Assembly (NCBI RefSeq): GCF_014297575.1
Contig: NZ_CP060412.1
Coordinates: 4,588,001 to 4,652,000, forward strand
Origin: Dyella telluris
GTDB lineage: Bacteria; Pseudomonadota; Gammaproteobacteria; Xanthomonadales; Rhodanobacteraceae
DNA: 64,000 bases
Direction of reading: 5' to 3'
Shown: positions 34,005 to 43,731 of the stretch, in pieces
Layout of the letters: the number at the start of each line of letters is the position of its first letter
Numbering within the stretch: the first letter of the stretch is position 1
Notes under the pieces: generated by a model
The model's input: only the letters and a program-made list of their open reading frames with translations
What the model was told of the DNA's origin: nothing
Database searches by the model: none
Position numbers and translations under genes: made by a program

Positions 34005-34202
34005 GCGATCTGGCACCCCGGCGAGCCAGATCGCTGGGGTGCCAGGGCCAGCTATAGAAATTTTCGTCAATCTCGTCGCCAAACGTTCAATGAAGGCGGC
34101 CATAAGTTACTTATGCTCATAACTCAGGCGCGGCGGGTCACCCGGCCGGTCTGCTGAACTGGCGCCACCATTCGTCCGACTTACACTTTGCTGGAGTCGA
34201 TT
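34005..34202. other. Intergenic region, likely promoter of the cupin-aceE unit
   Basis: Just under 200 bases. No gene and no clear operator were seen. Confidence 0.3.
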
Positions 34203-34631
34203 ATGAGTATCAGAGCTATGCTGCTGGCCCTTTTTTGGGTCGCACCACTCGTTGGCCACGCCGATGGAATCTCCGGACTAAACGTTGGCACGCCACACGA
34301 ATCGGTCCAGCCGGCCTTTTCGCACCCACTGCCAAATGCCCCGGGGAAGAAGATGGTAGGCCTCCTCGTGACGTACGCACCCGGCATGACATCAGCCTCC
34401 CATCGCCACGGCGATGCTTTCGTCGTGGGCTATGTACTAAGCGGAGAGATACGTAGCCAGCTTGAGGATGGCAGCTCTCGTGTGTATCAGGCCGGCGAGA
34501 GCTGGAGCGAGCCGCCTGGTGCGCACCACGTGGTCAGCGAGAACGCAAGCAAGACTCAGCCAGCAAGTCTGCTCGCAATTTTTGTGGTGGATGAAAATCA
34601 GAAAGACCTGGTGACGTACGACAAGCCTTGA
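34203..34631 (+). CDS. Secreted cupin-domain protein
   Basis: 142 residues with an N-terminal signal peptide (MSIRAMLLALFWVAPLVGHA). The single cupin barrel has metal-ligand motifs SHRHGDAFVVGYVLSGE (His-x-His and a later Glu) and PPGAHHV. A GGAG site lies 9 bases before the chosen ATG. It ends 13 bases before the pyruvate dehydrogenase E1 gene, so the two are probably co-transcribed. Such small periplasmic cupins often act on, or sense, small organic molecules; no substrate can be assigned. Confidence 0.85.
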   Translation: MSIRAMLLALFWVAPLVGHADGISGLNVGTPHESVQPAFSHPLPNAPGKKMVGLLVTYAPGMTSASHRHGDAFVVGYVLSGEIRSQLEDGSSRVYQAGESWSEPPGAHHVVSENASKTQPASLLAIFVVDENQKDLVTYDKP

Positions 34632-34644
34632 AAGTGGTGAGACC

Positions 34645-37338
34645 ATGGACAACTCCAGCGAGAAGCCGTCAAACGATATTGATCCTTCAGAAACCGATGA
34701 ATGGATCGAGTCACTCGACGCGGTTATCCAGAATGACGGTGCGGGCCGAGCGCGCTTTCTGCTCGACAGGATGATCAACTCGGCACGGCGAACAGGGACT
34801 CTGTTGCCACTTCAGACGGTGAGCGACTACGTCAATACCATTCCGGCGCGACGCGAAGCGCACAATCCCGGTGATCCTGCCATGGAGTGGCGGATACGTT
34901 CCATTATTCGCTGGAACGCGATGGCCATGGTGGTGCGAGCCAATCGGAAGCCTGGCGACTTGGGTGGCCATATCTCAAGCTTTGCCTCCTCCGCAACGCT
35001 CTACGACGTTGGGTTCAACCATTTCTTTCGGGCCCCGTCCCTCGATCATCCGGGTGATCTCATCTTCACCCAAGGCCACTCCAGCCCCGGGATGTACGCG
35101 CGGTCCTTCCTTGAGGGACGCTTTAGTGCTGAGCAGTTGGATCTCTTCCGCATGGAGGTCGAGGGTGCAGGGCAGGGGCTATCCTCGTACCCCCACCCGT
35201 GGCTGATGCCGGACTATTGGCAAGTTGCCACGGTATCGATGGGACTTGGGCCGATACAAGCGATCTATCAAGCACACTTCTGGCGGTACCTGGAGCACCG
35301 CGGTTTGATTGCGCCGAGCGATCGAAAAGTGTGGTGTTTCCTTGGCGATGGCGAACTGGATGAACCCGAATCACTGGGCGCAATTTCGCTTGCAGGTCGT
35401 GAAAAGCTCGACAATCTGATCTTTGTCGTCAATTGCAATTTGCAGCGACTCGACGGTCCCGTTCGTGGCAACGGCAAGATTATCCAGGAGGCCGAAGGCG
35501 CCTTCGTCGGGGCTGGTTGGAACGCCATCAAAGTGATCTGGGGTGGTCGATGGGACGCCCTGCTTGAACGCGATAGTAGCGGTCGACTGCGTCAGCTGAT
35601 GATGGAAACCGTGGATGGTGACTATCAGACGTTCAAGGCTCTTGGAGGCGCATACGCGCGCGAGCACTTCTTTGGGCGGTACCCCGAGACCGCGGCACTG
35701 GTCGCTGATTTTTCGGATGAGGACATAGAGCATCTCAATCGCGGGGGGCATGACCCACAAAAGGTCTATGCGGCCTATCACGATGCCTTTCATGCCGTGG
35801 GACAGCCAACGGTTGTCCTTGCAAAGACCGTGAAGGGCTATGGCATGGGTGAGGCCCTGCAGGCACAGAATCCTACCCATAACAAGAAGAAGATGGACGA
35901 CGAGGCTATCCGCGCATTGCGGGACCGCCTGCGAATTCCTATCCAGGATAGCGAGCTACCCGATATCCCGTATTTCCATCCGGGTCAAGACTCGCCTGAA
36001 GTGCGCTACTTGAAGGAAAGGAGGCAGGCACTGGGTGGCTTCCTTCCTCAACGGCGTAGGCGAGCAGACGAACTGTTCCAAGCGCCTGATCTGGCGGTGT
36101 TCGAGCAAGTCACAAAGGGTACTGGGGACCGAGAGATCTCTACTACGATGGCCTTTGTGCGCGGCCTGAATCTACTGCTTCGCGACCAGGAAATCGGTCC
36201 TCGGGTCGTACCGGTGATAGCCGATGAAGCGCGTACTTTTGGGATGGAGGGCTTGTTCCGCCAGATAGGCATCTATGCGCCTTTCGGCCAGCAGTATCAG
36301 CCACAGGACGCTGGTCAACTCATGTATTACCGTGAGGACCGGCAAGGGCAAGTCCTGCAGGAGGGAATATCCGAAGCGGGTGGCATGTCCGCCTGGATTG
36401 CTGCGGGTATCAGCTACAGCGTCAGCAACGTTGCGATGCTTCCATTCTTCTTCTACTACGCCATGTTCGGGTTCCAGCGCGTGGGGGATCTTTGTTGGGC
36501 GGCGGCGGACATGCGGGCTCGCGGTTTTCTTGTCGGTGGCACCTCCGGTCGAACAACCATTAATGGCGAAGGTCTACAGCATGAGGATGGGCATTCCCAT
36601 CTCATGTCGGGATCTATTCCCAATGTGGTTTCCTATGATCCGACGTTCTCTTATGAGGTAGCGGTGATCATGCAAGACGGCGTCCGCCGAATGCTGCAAG
36701 AGCAGGAGGACGTCTATTACTACGTCACGGTACTTAATGAGAACTACGCGCACCCTGATATGCCAGAAGGGACTGCCGAAGGCATTCGCAAAGGCATGTA
36801 CCTCTTCAAGGATGCCGGCGTGTCGCAAGCCGACGAGAAGCGAGTTCAGCTCCTGGGTTCGGGCGCCATACTCCGCGAGGTCATTGCAGCCGCGCAACTT
36901 CTTGAGGATGACTTCAACGTACGTGCCGATATCTGGTCGGTTCCGAGTTACAGCGAGGTTAGGCGTAACGGTTACGAGGTTGAGCGCTGGAATCGCCTCC
37001 ACCGGAGCCAGTCGCCGAGAGTGGCGTATGTCACGGAGCTTCTGCAGAACAGAGTCGGCCCACTTATCGCGGCGTCCGATTACGTACGCGCGTTGCCTGA
37101 GCAAATTCGACCATTTCTTCCGACGGGCAGGGACTACACCGTGCTTGGCACAGATGGATTTGGCCGAAGCGACACTCGAGCAAACCTGCGAGCCTTCTTT
37201 GAAGTGGATAGGTTTTGGATAGCTCATGCCGCCATTGATGCGCTTGTCGCCAACGGAAAAATGGATGCCAGCGACTTGCAACTAGCCGCCGAGCGATATG
37301 CAATCGATCCTGAAAAGGCGGAGCCGTGGCGGCACTGA
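34645..37338 (+). CDS. aceE: Pyruvate dehydrogenase E1 component, homodimeric type
   Basis: 897 residues, the normal size of single-chain AceE, the thiamine-diphosphate enzyme that decarboxylates pyruvate and hands the acetyl group to E2. The ThDP/Mg site GDGELDEPES...NCNLQRLDGPVRGNGKI is intact. The N-terminal PALEWRxR-like motif (DPAMEWRIRSIIRWNAM) and TQGHSSPGMYARSFLEG are typical. A GTGGTGAG stretch serves as ribosome site. No aceF or lpd lies beside it. It sits between a cupin gene and a drug-efflux operon, so it is probably an accessory or alternative E1 acting with an E2/E3 elsewhere or on a related 2-oxo acid (MdeB-like homologues exist). Confidence 0.92.
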   Translation: MDNSSEKPSNDIDPSETDEWIESLDAVIQNDGAGRARFLLDRMINSARRTGTLLPLQTVSDYVNTIPARREAHNPGDPAMEWRIRSIIRWNAMAMVVRANRKPGDLGGHISSFASSATLYDVGFNHFFRAPSLDHPGDLIFTQGHSSPGMYARSFLEGRFSAEQLDLFRMEVEGAGQGLSSYPHPWLMPDYWQVATVSMGLGPIQAIYQAHFWRYLEHRGLIAPSDRKVWCFLGDGELDEPESLGAISLAGREKLDNLIFVVNCNLQRLDGPVRGNGKIIQEAEGAFVGAGWNAIKVIWGGRWDALLERDSSGRLRQLMMETVDGDYQTFKALGGAYAREHFFGRYPETAALVADFSDEDIEHLNRGGHDPQKVYAAYHDAFHAVGQPTVVLAKTVKGYGMGEALQAQNPTHNKKKMDDEAIRALRDRLRIPIQDSELPDIPYFHPGQDSPEVRYLKERRQALGGFLPQRRRRADELFQAPDLAVFEQVTKGTGDREISTTMAFVRGLNLLLRDQEIGPRVVPVIADEARTFGMEGLFRQIGIYAPFGQQYQPQDAGQLMYYREDRQGQVLQEGISEAGGMSAWIAAGISYSVSNVAMLPFFFYYAMFGFQRVGDLCWAAADMRARGFLVGGTSGRTTINGEGLQHEDGHSHLMSGSIPNVVSYDPTFSYEVAVIMQDGVRRMLQEQEDVYYYVTVLNENYAHPDMPEGTAEGIRKGMYLFKDAGVSQADEKRVQLLGSGAILREVIAAAQLLEDDFNVRADIWSVPSYSEVRRNGYEVERWNRLHRSQSPRVAYVTELLQNRVGPLIAASDYVRALPEQIRPFLPTGRDYTVLGTDGFGRSDTRANLRAFFEVDRFWIAHAAIDALVANGKMDASDLQLAAERYAIDPEKAEPWRH

Positions 37339-37523
37339 ATGCTGCCGCGATTGTCTATCCAGGTTCGCTTTGGAAGCGCACTACGCTAACGACGGAAGGA
37401 CAACGTGCTAAGCGGAATCAGAACGTACAAGTCGGCTAGGTCGTGACTCGATAATGTTGTTACTAAGACGGAGTGAAGCCGAAATCCGGCGACCCTGGTC
37501 ACCCGTAACAATGGCGACGACGC

Positions 37524-38990
37524 ATGTTCAAGTACAAGCCCCTTGTCGCAATGGTGTTGGTTGTCCCTCTGCTTGCCTGTGTCAACAGTCGTGGACTTCA
37601 TCCGCAGCTGACCCCTACGCAACCATCCGACCTTGGCCTCGCGCGGCAACTTGACGAACTGCACGCCGCGCCTGGCCCTTGGCCAGCACAGGATTGGTGG
37701 ACTGGCTTGGGCGATCCCCAGCTTGATGACCTAATCCATCGAGCGCTGGTGACTAATCCGGATATCGCGCTCGCCGAGGCGCGCCTGCGAGAAGCGCAGG
37801 CCCGGGTTCAGGAAGCCAATGCCGCGCGCGGTCCGGATATCTCGACGACCGCGCAAGCAGCAGGCATGTACCTTCCGACGACCCTGCCACCACCGGTCGG
37901 GGTGGGTCACTACGTATTGGAAAAACATGTGGACGCCGGCCTCCACTGGGACCTTGATCTGTGGGGCGGCCGGCGAGCTGCGTGGCAAGCCGAACTCGGA
38001 CGAGTGCAAGTGGCGTCAGCGGAGCGGCAAGCGACACGAATCGCCCTTTCAGTCAACGTGACGCGCCTCTACGCTCAGCTCGGGCACGCGTTCGTTACAC
38101 GCGACATCGCAGGGATCGAGCTTGAACGCGCGCAACAAAGCCAGACTCTGACGCGGCAGCGTGTTGAGGCCGGCATCGACAGCAATACGCAGTTGCGCCA
38201 GATTGACGCCGAAGTAGCTAGCGATCGGGAGCGGGTGACAGCGGCTGACCGGGATATTGTCGCCAAACGGTTGGCATTGGGCGCGTTGATCGGCGAGGGA
38301 CCAGATCATAGTCTGGAAATGGTGCGTCCTCGAAAGATAGCTCCCCTTGATGTTGCCATTCCGGCCTCCCTCACACTCGAGATCATCAGCCACCGGGCGG
38401 ATCTTACAGCGGCCCGCTGGAGCGTTGAGGCGTCGCGTCAAGGTATCGAAGAGAGTCGCGCTTCATTCATGCCCAACGTGAGCCTCGGCGTTCTCGCTGG
38501 CTTTGTGAGCGTGGGCGGTAGCAACGTGCTGCAACTACCCGCAAGGTTCTACCAGGTTGCCCCTTCCATCAGCCTGCCGATCTACGATGGCGGGCGTCGG
38601 CGTGCGGAGCTTTCGGGCCGAAACGCGCAGTACGATGCAGCGGTCGCGCAGTACGACGCCACCCTAGTCCGCTCAATCAGCGAGGTGGCAGATCAGCTGT
38701 CCGCCCTACGGTCCCTTGGGAGCCAGGCCGATGACCAGCAACAGGCTTATCTAGCGGCTAGTGACGCTTGGCAACTTGCGGAACAACGCTATCGATCTGG
38801 TGTCGGTAGCTTTCTCGAAACCCTTGTGGTCCGTCAGCAACTTCTGGTTGCCGAACGGCATCGTGCTGACCTTCGTTTTGAAGAAGTGGACAGTTCAATC
38901 CTTCTTATCCAGGCTCTGGGCGGTGGGTATCGACCCGTGTCCGACGCAGCGCCACCGACCGCCACCGCGGACCTTCGAGAACACCCATGA
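37524..38990 (+). CDS. Outer-membrane efflux lipoprotein (NodT/OprM family)
   Basis: 488 residues. A signal peptide with lipobox VPLLAC (Cys about residue 19) predicts lipid anchoring. Two outer-membrane-efflux (TolC-type) repeats follow with the characteristic long helices (ALVTNPDIALAEARLREAQA; SLPIYDGGRRRAELSGRNAQYDAA). It is the first gene of a tripartite pump; its TGA overlaps the ATG of the adaptor gene (ATGA). It forms the outer-membrane exit channel for the MFS pump encoded downstream. Confidence 0.93.
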   Translation: MFKYKPLVAMVLVVPLLACVNSRGLHPQLTPTQPSDLGLARQLDELHAAPGPWPAQDWWTGLGDPQLDDLIHRALVTNPDIALAEARLREAQARVQEANAARGPDISTTAQAAGMYLPTTLPPPVGVGHYVLEKHVDAGLHWDLDLWGGRRAAWQAELGRVQVASAERQATRIALSVNVTRLYAQLGHAFVTRDIAGIELERAQQSQTLTRQRVEAGIDSNTQLRQIDAEVASDRERVTAADRDIVAKRLALGALIGEGPDHSLEMVRPRKIAPLDVAIPASLTLEIISHRADLTAARWSVEASRQGIEESRASFMPNVSLGVLAGFVSVGGSNVLQLPARFYQVAPSISLPIYDGGRRRAELSGRNAQYDAAVAQYDATLVRSISEVADQLSALRSLGSQADDQQQAYLAASDAWQLAEQRYRSGVGSFLETLVVRQQLLVAERHRADLRFEEVDSSILLIQALGGGYRPVSDAAPPTATADLREHP

Positions 38991-40192
38991 GCAGCAAAGC
39001 AGAATCCCTGGACGCCCCCGGCGCGTCGACACCAACTTCGCCACGCCGCCGCTGGCTTTTGCGCACGTTGGCATTGACCTTGATGATCGGCGCAATCAGC
39101 GTGGTTGTCTGGTACCTGATGTTCGGTCGATGGTCCGAGGGCACAGACGATGCCTACGTGGGCGGCAATGTTGTCCAGATAACATCGCAAGTCAGCGGCA
39201 CCGTAATGCTGATCGGGGCGGATGACGGCGATCTTGTGCATAAGGGTGACATACTCGTCCGACTGGATAAATCTGAGCTTGACGTCGCGCTTGACAGGGC
39301 AAAGGCCGATCTGGCGAGCACGGTGCGTCGCGTACGCGGCCTGTATACAAGCGCCTCAGGTGCGGCCTCCGAAGTTGCACTAAGCAACGTCGCACTTGAT
39401 CGGGCCAAGAAGGATTACGAACGTCGGCGCGATCTTGCCCGATCAGGCGCCATCTCGAGTGAGGAGCTTGCTCATGCGCTCGACGGACTACTGTCGGCGC
39501 AGAGCGCCCAGACCAATGCAGCCCAGCGCTATAACACGAGCCAGGTGCTCGTGGACGACACCGTCGTTTCCTCCCATCCAGATGTGCTGGCCTCAGTCGC
39601 TCGTCTTCGGGCGGCCTATCTGGATGACGTCCGTACAGACATTCTCGCACCGGTGACCGGCTACGTGGCCAAACGTAGTGTGCAGCTCGGGCAGCGTGCG
39701 CAGCCGGGCTACGCCTTGATGGCCGTCGTCCCGCTCCGGGAAGTATGGGTAGACGCAAACTTCAAGGAAACGCAGCTACTCCACATGCGCATCGGGCAGC
39801 CGGTTGCGGTTGAGGCGGATGTATATGGTGGTGACGTGCGATACAAGGCCGTGATTGAAAGCCTGGGGGTCGGCACGGGAAGCGCGTTCTCGCTCCTTCC
39901 TGCCCAGAATGCTACGGGCAACTGGATCAAGATTGTGCAGCGCATTCCGGTTCGATTGCGCTTCACTGAGCCTGCGGAGCTAGATGCGCATCCGTTGCGG
40001 ATTGGTATGTCGACTGTAGTTGACGTCAACCTTCATGACCAATCAGGCCCATTGCTCCCTCCGCAGAGCCCGAAGTTGCCAATCCTTGCAACGGATGTCT
40101 ATGCGCACCAACTAGCGGACGCCCAAGCTCTGATTGATCGCATCGTGCATGCCAACAACCCCACTGCCTTTGCCACGGCTGGCAAGCGTTGA
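38987..40192 (+). CDS. HlyD/EmrA-family membrane fusion protein
   Basis: 401 residues. There is one N-terminal membrane anchor (about 25-44: LLRTLALTLMIGAISVVVWYLM), then the EmrA signature TDDAYVGGNVVQITSQVSG (first lipoyl half), a long alpha hairpin (about 95-190), the second lipoyl half (ILAPVTGYVAKRSVQLGQ) and a beta-barrel with WVDANFKETQL. It connects the inner-membrane MFS pump to the outer-membrane channel. Its start overlaps the upstream stop by four bases, and the next gene begins 40 bases after its end. Confidence 0.94.
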   Translation: MSSKAESLDAPGASTPTSPRRRWLLRTLALTLMIGAISVVVWYLMFGRWSEGTDDAYVGGNVVQITSQVSGTVMLIGADDGDLVHKGDILVRLDKSELDVALDRAKADLASTVRRVRGLYTSASGAASEVALSNVALDRAKKDYERRRDLARSGAISSEELAHALDGLLSAQSAQTNAAQRYNTSQVLVDDTVVSSHPDVLASVARLRAAYLDDVRTDILAPVTGYVAKRSVQLGQRAQPGYALMAVVPLREVWVDANFKETQLLHMRIGQPVAVEADVYGGDVRYKAVIESLGVGTGSAFSLLPAQNATGNWIKIVQRIPVRLRFTEPAELDAHPLRIGMSTVVDVNLHDQSGPLLPPQSPKLPILATDVYAHQLADAQALIDRIVHANNPTAFATAGKR

Positions 40193-40232
40193 GGCGCAGT
40201 ACCACCATGACCCACGTACTGCGAGAAACGCC

Positions 40233-41756
40233 ATGAGTGAAACCTTTCGTCCCCCTAATCTTGCGTTGGCTACGCTTAGCTTGTCGTTGGCAACCTTCAT
40301 GCAAGTTCTCGACACAACCATCGCGAATGTGTCGCTGCCGACCATTGCCGGCAATCTCGGTGTCAGCGCCAACCAGAGCACTTGGGTTATCACCTCGTTT
40401 GCGGTGAGCAATGCCATTGCACTCCCGCTGACAGGATTTATGACGCGACGTTTTGGTGAAACTCGCCTGTTCGTATGGTCAACCCTGCTGTTCTCGTTGG
40501 CATCGTTTCTCTGCGGAACGGCGCAAACGATGAGCATGCTCATTCTCTTTCGTGCGTTGCAGGGCGCCGTCGCGGGTCCGATGTACCCGATTACCCAAAG
40601 TCTCTTGATATCGATCTATCCACCGCATAAACGTGGCATGGCCCTGGCCCTTTTTGCGATGGTCACGGTGGTCGCCCCCATCGCGGGACCCATCCTCGGG
40701 GGATGGATAACTGACGACTACACTTGGCCGTGGATCTTCTTCATTAACGTGCCTATCGGAATTTTCGCGAGCTTGACGGTGGCTGCGCAGATGAAGGGGA
40801 GGACGGAACCCACAAGTCGTCCCAAGGTGGATTACGTTGGCCTCGTGACTCTTGTTATTGGCGTGGGTACTTTGCAGGTGGTTCTGGATAAGGGGAACGA
40901 CGAGGATTGGTTCAACTCGACGTTCATCGTTGCCATGGCGGTGGTTTCGGCCATTGCCATAGCAGTCTTTCTAATTTGGGAGCTGACCGACAAGGAGCCT
41001 ATCGTCAACTTGAAGCTGTTTAGGCACCGCAATTTCAGCATGGGCACTCTCGCCCTAGTACTGGGCTATGCGGCTTTTTTTGCCATTAACGTGCTTGTCC
41101 CGCAGTGGTTACAGCGTAACCTTGGATACACCGCGACGTGGGCTGGATTTGCGACAGCGCCGCTGGGCGTGCTTCCAGTCATCCTTACGCCGGTAGTGGG
41201 GCGCTATGCGCCGCGATTCGACCTCCGTGTGTTGGCCGGATTCGCCTTTCTTGTGCTCGGCGCCACATGCCTGATGCGGTCATATTTCTATATCGGCATT
41301 GACTTCCGGCACGTGGCGATGGTGCAGCTACTCCAGGGTCTTGGGGTCGCATTCTTCTTCGCCCCTGTGCTGACGATTTTGTTGTCGGATCTGGCGCCCC
41401 ATGAGATTGCCGATGGTGCCGGTCTAGCCACGTTTCTGCGTACGTTGGGGGCGAGTTTTGCGGCGTCGCTCACCAACTTCCTATGGGACCATAGAGCTAT
41501 CGTCCATCACGAACGACTTGGGGAGCACGTCACTATTTACGACCCCACGACAACCGCTGCTCTCGGAGAGCTTGGGGGACAGCAGGATGCCGTTGCCATG
41601 ATCAACCAGACCTTGACACAACAAGCGTATCAGCTGTCCTTCAACGACGTCTTCCACGTTCTAGGGTGGATATTCCTCACACTCATCGCGGTGGTGTGGC
41701 TAGCGAAGCCCCCCTTCGAGCCTAAAGCAGGCATGGCATCGGGTGGTGGCCACTAG
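40233..41756 (+). CDS. DHA2-family MFS drug exporter, EmrB/QacA type
   Basis: 507 residues, about 14 membrane segments. Motifs of 14-helix drug:H+ antiporters are present: LDTTIANVSLPTIAGNLG (motif D1), FMTRRFGETRLFVWS (motif A) and APIAGPILGGW (motif C). I chose the ATG at 40233 (MSETFRPPNLALATL) over an earlier in-frame codon at 40134 that overlaps the adaptor gene. With the two genes upstream it forms an Emr-type tripartite pump exporting hydrophobic or amphipathic compounds; the substrate is not predictable. Three AraC regulators follow in the opposite direction. Confidence 0.94.
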   Translation: MSETFRPPNLALATLSLSLATFMQVLDTTIANVSLPTIAGNLGVSANQSTWVITSFAVSNAIALPLTGFMTRRFGETRLFVWSTLLFSLASFLCGTAQTMSMLILFRALQGAVAGPMYPITQSLLISIYPPHKRGMALALFAMVTVVAPIAGPILGGWITDDYTWPWIFFINVPIGIFASLTVAAQMKGRTEPTSRPKVDYVGLVTLVIGVGTLQVVLDKGNDEDWFNSTFIVAMAVVSAIAIAVFLIWELTDKEPIVNLKLFRHRNFSMGTLALVLGYAAFFAINVLVPQWLQRNLGYTATWAGFATAPLGVLPVILTPVVGRYAPRFDLRVLAGFAFLVLGATCLMRSYFYIGIDFRHVAMVQLLQGLGVAFFFAPVLTILLSDLAPHEIADGAGLATFLRTLGASFAASLTNFLWDHRAIVHHERLGEHVTIYDPTTTAALGELGGQQDAVAMINQTLTQQAYQLSFNDVFHVLGWIFLTLIAVVWLAKPPFEPKAGMASGGGH

Positions 41757-41830
41757 AAAACCGCCTGCCACCTCTTGGCGAGTAGCGCTGGTGACTGGCC
41801 GTCTTCTCTGAGGGAGCGGGACCGCTCGGT

Positions 41831-42667
41831 TCAACCGCTGCCCTCTCCGGCCAGGCGCTGCGCCTCGGCCGGCGACACGCTGCGTAGGCGTCGGAAGACT
41901 TTGGTGAAATGCGAAGGATCCTTGAAGCCTGCGCGCTTTCCAATCTCCGCGACGGAAACATGTCGGAAATTTGGAGATCCGAGCATACGCTCGGCAAGAT
42001 GGATTCGCGACTCCATCAAGAGGCCGCCGAAAGTATCTTCGCTTTTTGCAAGCGCTCGATGCATCGTTCTCGCCGAAATGCCCAGCGAGCTGGCAATAGC
42101 GGGGGCCGTGATCCCCGGGTCAGAGCATCGCTCGAGAATGCTGGCTTTGACTCGGTCACCTAGGTCGGCGGCCAATGGAGTCGGTGATACGTCACGGTGG
42201 TTGGCTTCGGCCACCAGCGCCAATAGGGTTCCGATCTGAGCAGCCAAAATAGCGGGAGCCACTGGGCCGGAGTGAATCACCTCGCCGGACAGCTGCGCTA
42301 GGAAGGCATTCAGGGCGGCCGCCCATCTGGATTGATCGCGCATGGGTTCGCCGAGCAGCTGACGCGGAGACGCCACTCGTTCGTGAAGCCACTCGTTGGG
42401 AAGAAGCCAATGCATGATTCCTGCCGACTGGCCTAATGCAAAGTGAGCGAACATCTGCTCATCAAGTACCACTGCCTCGCCCGTATTGAGCGTGCGCTGA
42501 GCCGGACCAGGAAGCAGTCTCGGGATGCCGTGATTGAATAGCAGGTGATAGACGTCACCGCTTAGCCTGTCGGCCGTATCCCCTATGCCACCCCAAAAGG
42601 CTGTGTCGCACTCGAGCGTGAGTGGTCCCAGGGCGATAGAGGCAAGGTGCGCGTCCGTCGTGCTCAT
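41831..42667 (-). CDS. AraC-family transcriptional regulator
   Basis: 278 residues from the ATG at 42667 (MSTTDAHL). The N-terminal domain looks AraC-binding-like. The C-terminal HTH region ITAPAIASSLGISARTMHRAL and VAEIGKRAGFKDPSHFTKVFR is intact, and the end is RLRSVSPAEAQR. It starts 10 bases after the stop of the next AraC gene upstream on the same strand, so the two form a tandem operon. It converges on the efflux operon, which it may control; that is inference from position. Confidence 0.88.
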   Translation of the reverse strand: MSTTDAHLASIALGPLTLECDTAFWGGIGDTADRLSGDVYHLLFNHGIPRLLPGPAQRTLNTGEAVVLDEQMFAHFALGQSAGIMHWLLPNEWLHERVASPRQLLGEPMRDQSRWAAALNAFLAQLSGEVIHSGPVAPAILAAQIGTLLALVAEANHRDVSPTPLAADLGDRVKASILERCSDPGITAPAIASSLGISARTMHRALAKSEDTFGGLLMESRIHLAERMLGSPNFRHVSVAEIGKRAGFKDPSHFTKVFRRLRSVSPAEAQRLAGEGSG

Positions 42668-42677
42668 AATCCGATGT

Positions 42678-43643
42678 CTATGGGGCAGGAGAAGGGCGAA
42701 GCTCAGAGGGTAGATGACCCGTGCGCTTACGGATCGCTCGGGCAAAATACGCTGGGTCAGAGAATCCGCAACGATGGCCAATCTCGGCTACGGAAATGCG
42801 GCGTAGCAAGGGCGAGGTCAGCAATTGTCGGGCTTGCTCGACTCTCGCATCCATGAGGACCTGAGCGAATGTTGTTCCGCACGCCCCGAGGGCACCGTGC
42901 ATGGCACGTTCCGACACATCCAGGGCCCCGGCGACCGCATCGGAGGCCAAGCCATGTTCCGTGCAACGCTGAAAAATCATTGACTGGGCTTTGATTCTAA
43001 GTGCACGCTGGGCAAGGCTTGGCCGAGCGGCGCGCCCGTTAAGCTCGTGCGCGACCTGCGCTAACAATCCACCGACTTGGTCAACGAACAAGCGGCCAGG
43101 CAACGTCGAGTTGCAAACCATTTCCGGTGACAACCCACTGACAAACGTAGATAGCGCACGCCCCCATCCCAAGTCCCGCGGGATGACCCGTCCAACCAAG
43201 AGGTTCGGACTGGGAATCCATTGCCGCAGCCAGGATTCAGAGATCTGCAAATTGACGATGTCGTAGGCGTCGTGATCCAGCTCAAAGGGCAGCAGAGTGT
43301 CGGCAAGGACCGCATCGCCTGTCCTAAGAAGCATTCGATTGCGTTGGATGAAGCGCCATCCCGAGGCCAAGTTGATAACTAGATGAATGCTTCTCGCAGT
43401 GCTTTGGGCGAGCTGACGCTTTCTGCGCAGGCTGCGATGTTTCGTTCCCTGCATGCGAAACATGGTGATGGGACCAAGATTGGTCGATATGAATCCGGCA
43501 TTGAGCGGTCCGGGTTCGTCGCAGACGACTTCCATAGGCGTCAGGTTGTTCGACAGCGTGGCGGCATAGTAATCCCGCCGTTCGTTCTCCGGCACATCCA
43601 GGGTGGACCATCGTTGAATTTGCCCGGAGACATCGACGGACAT
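42678..43643 (-). CDS. AraC-family transcriptional regulator (FeaR-like N-terminal domain)
   Basis: 321 residues. The N-terminal ligand domain is of the AraC-binding-like type (SIHLVINLASGWRFIQRNR, then TGDAVLADTLLPFELDHD). The HTH region is LASDAVAGALDVSERAMHGAL and VAEIGHRCGFSDPAYFARAIR, ending TGHLPSELR. It is the upstream partner of the AraC gene at 41831-42667, separated by 10 bases. Related to, but clearly distinct from, that neighbour; probably an old tandem duplication. Effector unknown. Confidence 0.9.
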   Translation of the reverse strand: MSVDVSGQIQRWSTLDVPENERRDYYAATLSNNLTPMEVVCDEPGPLNAGFISTNLGPITMFRMQGTKHRSLRRKRQLAQSTARSIHLVINLASGWRFIQRNRMLLRTGDAVLADTLLPFELDHDAYDIVNLQISESWLRQWIPSPNLLVGRVIPRDLGWGRALSTFVSGLSPEMVCNSTLPGRLFVDQVGGLLAQVAHELNGRAARPSLAQRALRIKAQSMIFQRCTEHGLASDAVAGALDVSERAMHGALGACGTTFAQVLMDARVEQARQLLTSPLLRRISVAEIGHRCGFSDPAYFARAIRKRTGHLPSELRPSPAP

Positions 43644-43731
43644 GTGTAATTCCCAAGCTATGGTGTCAGAGGGTGTTGAAGCACGCAGAATTGACGAAGC
43701 TCTTTCGGATTTCGATCAACCGCGTGTAATG

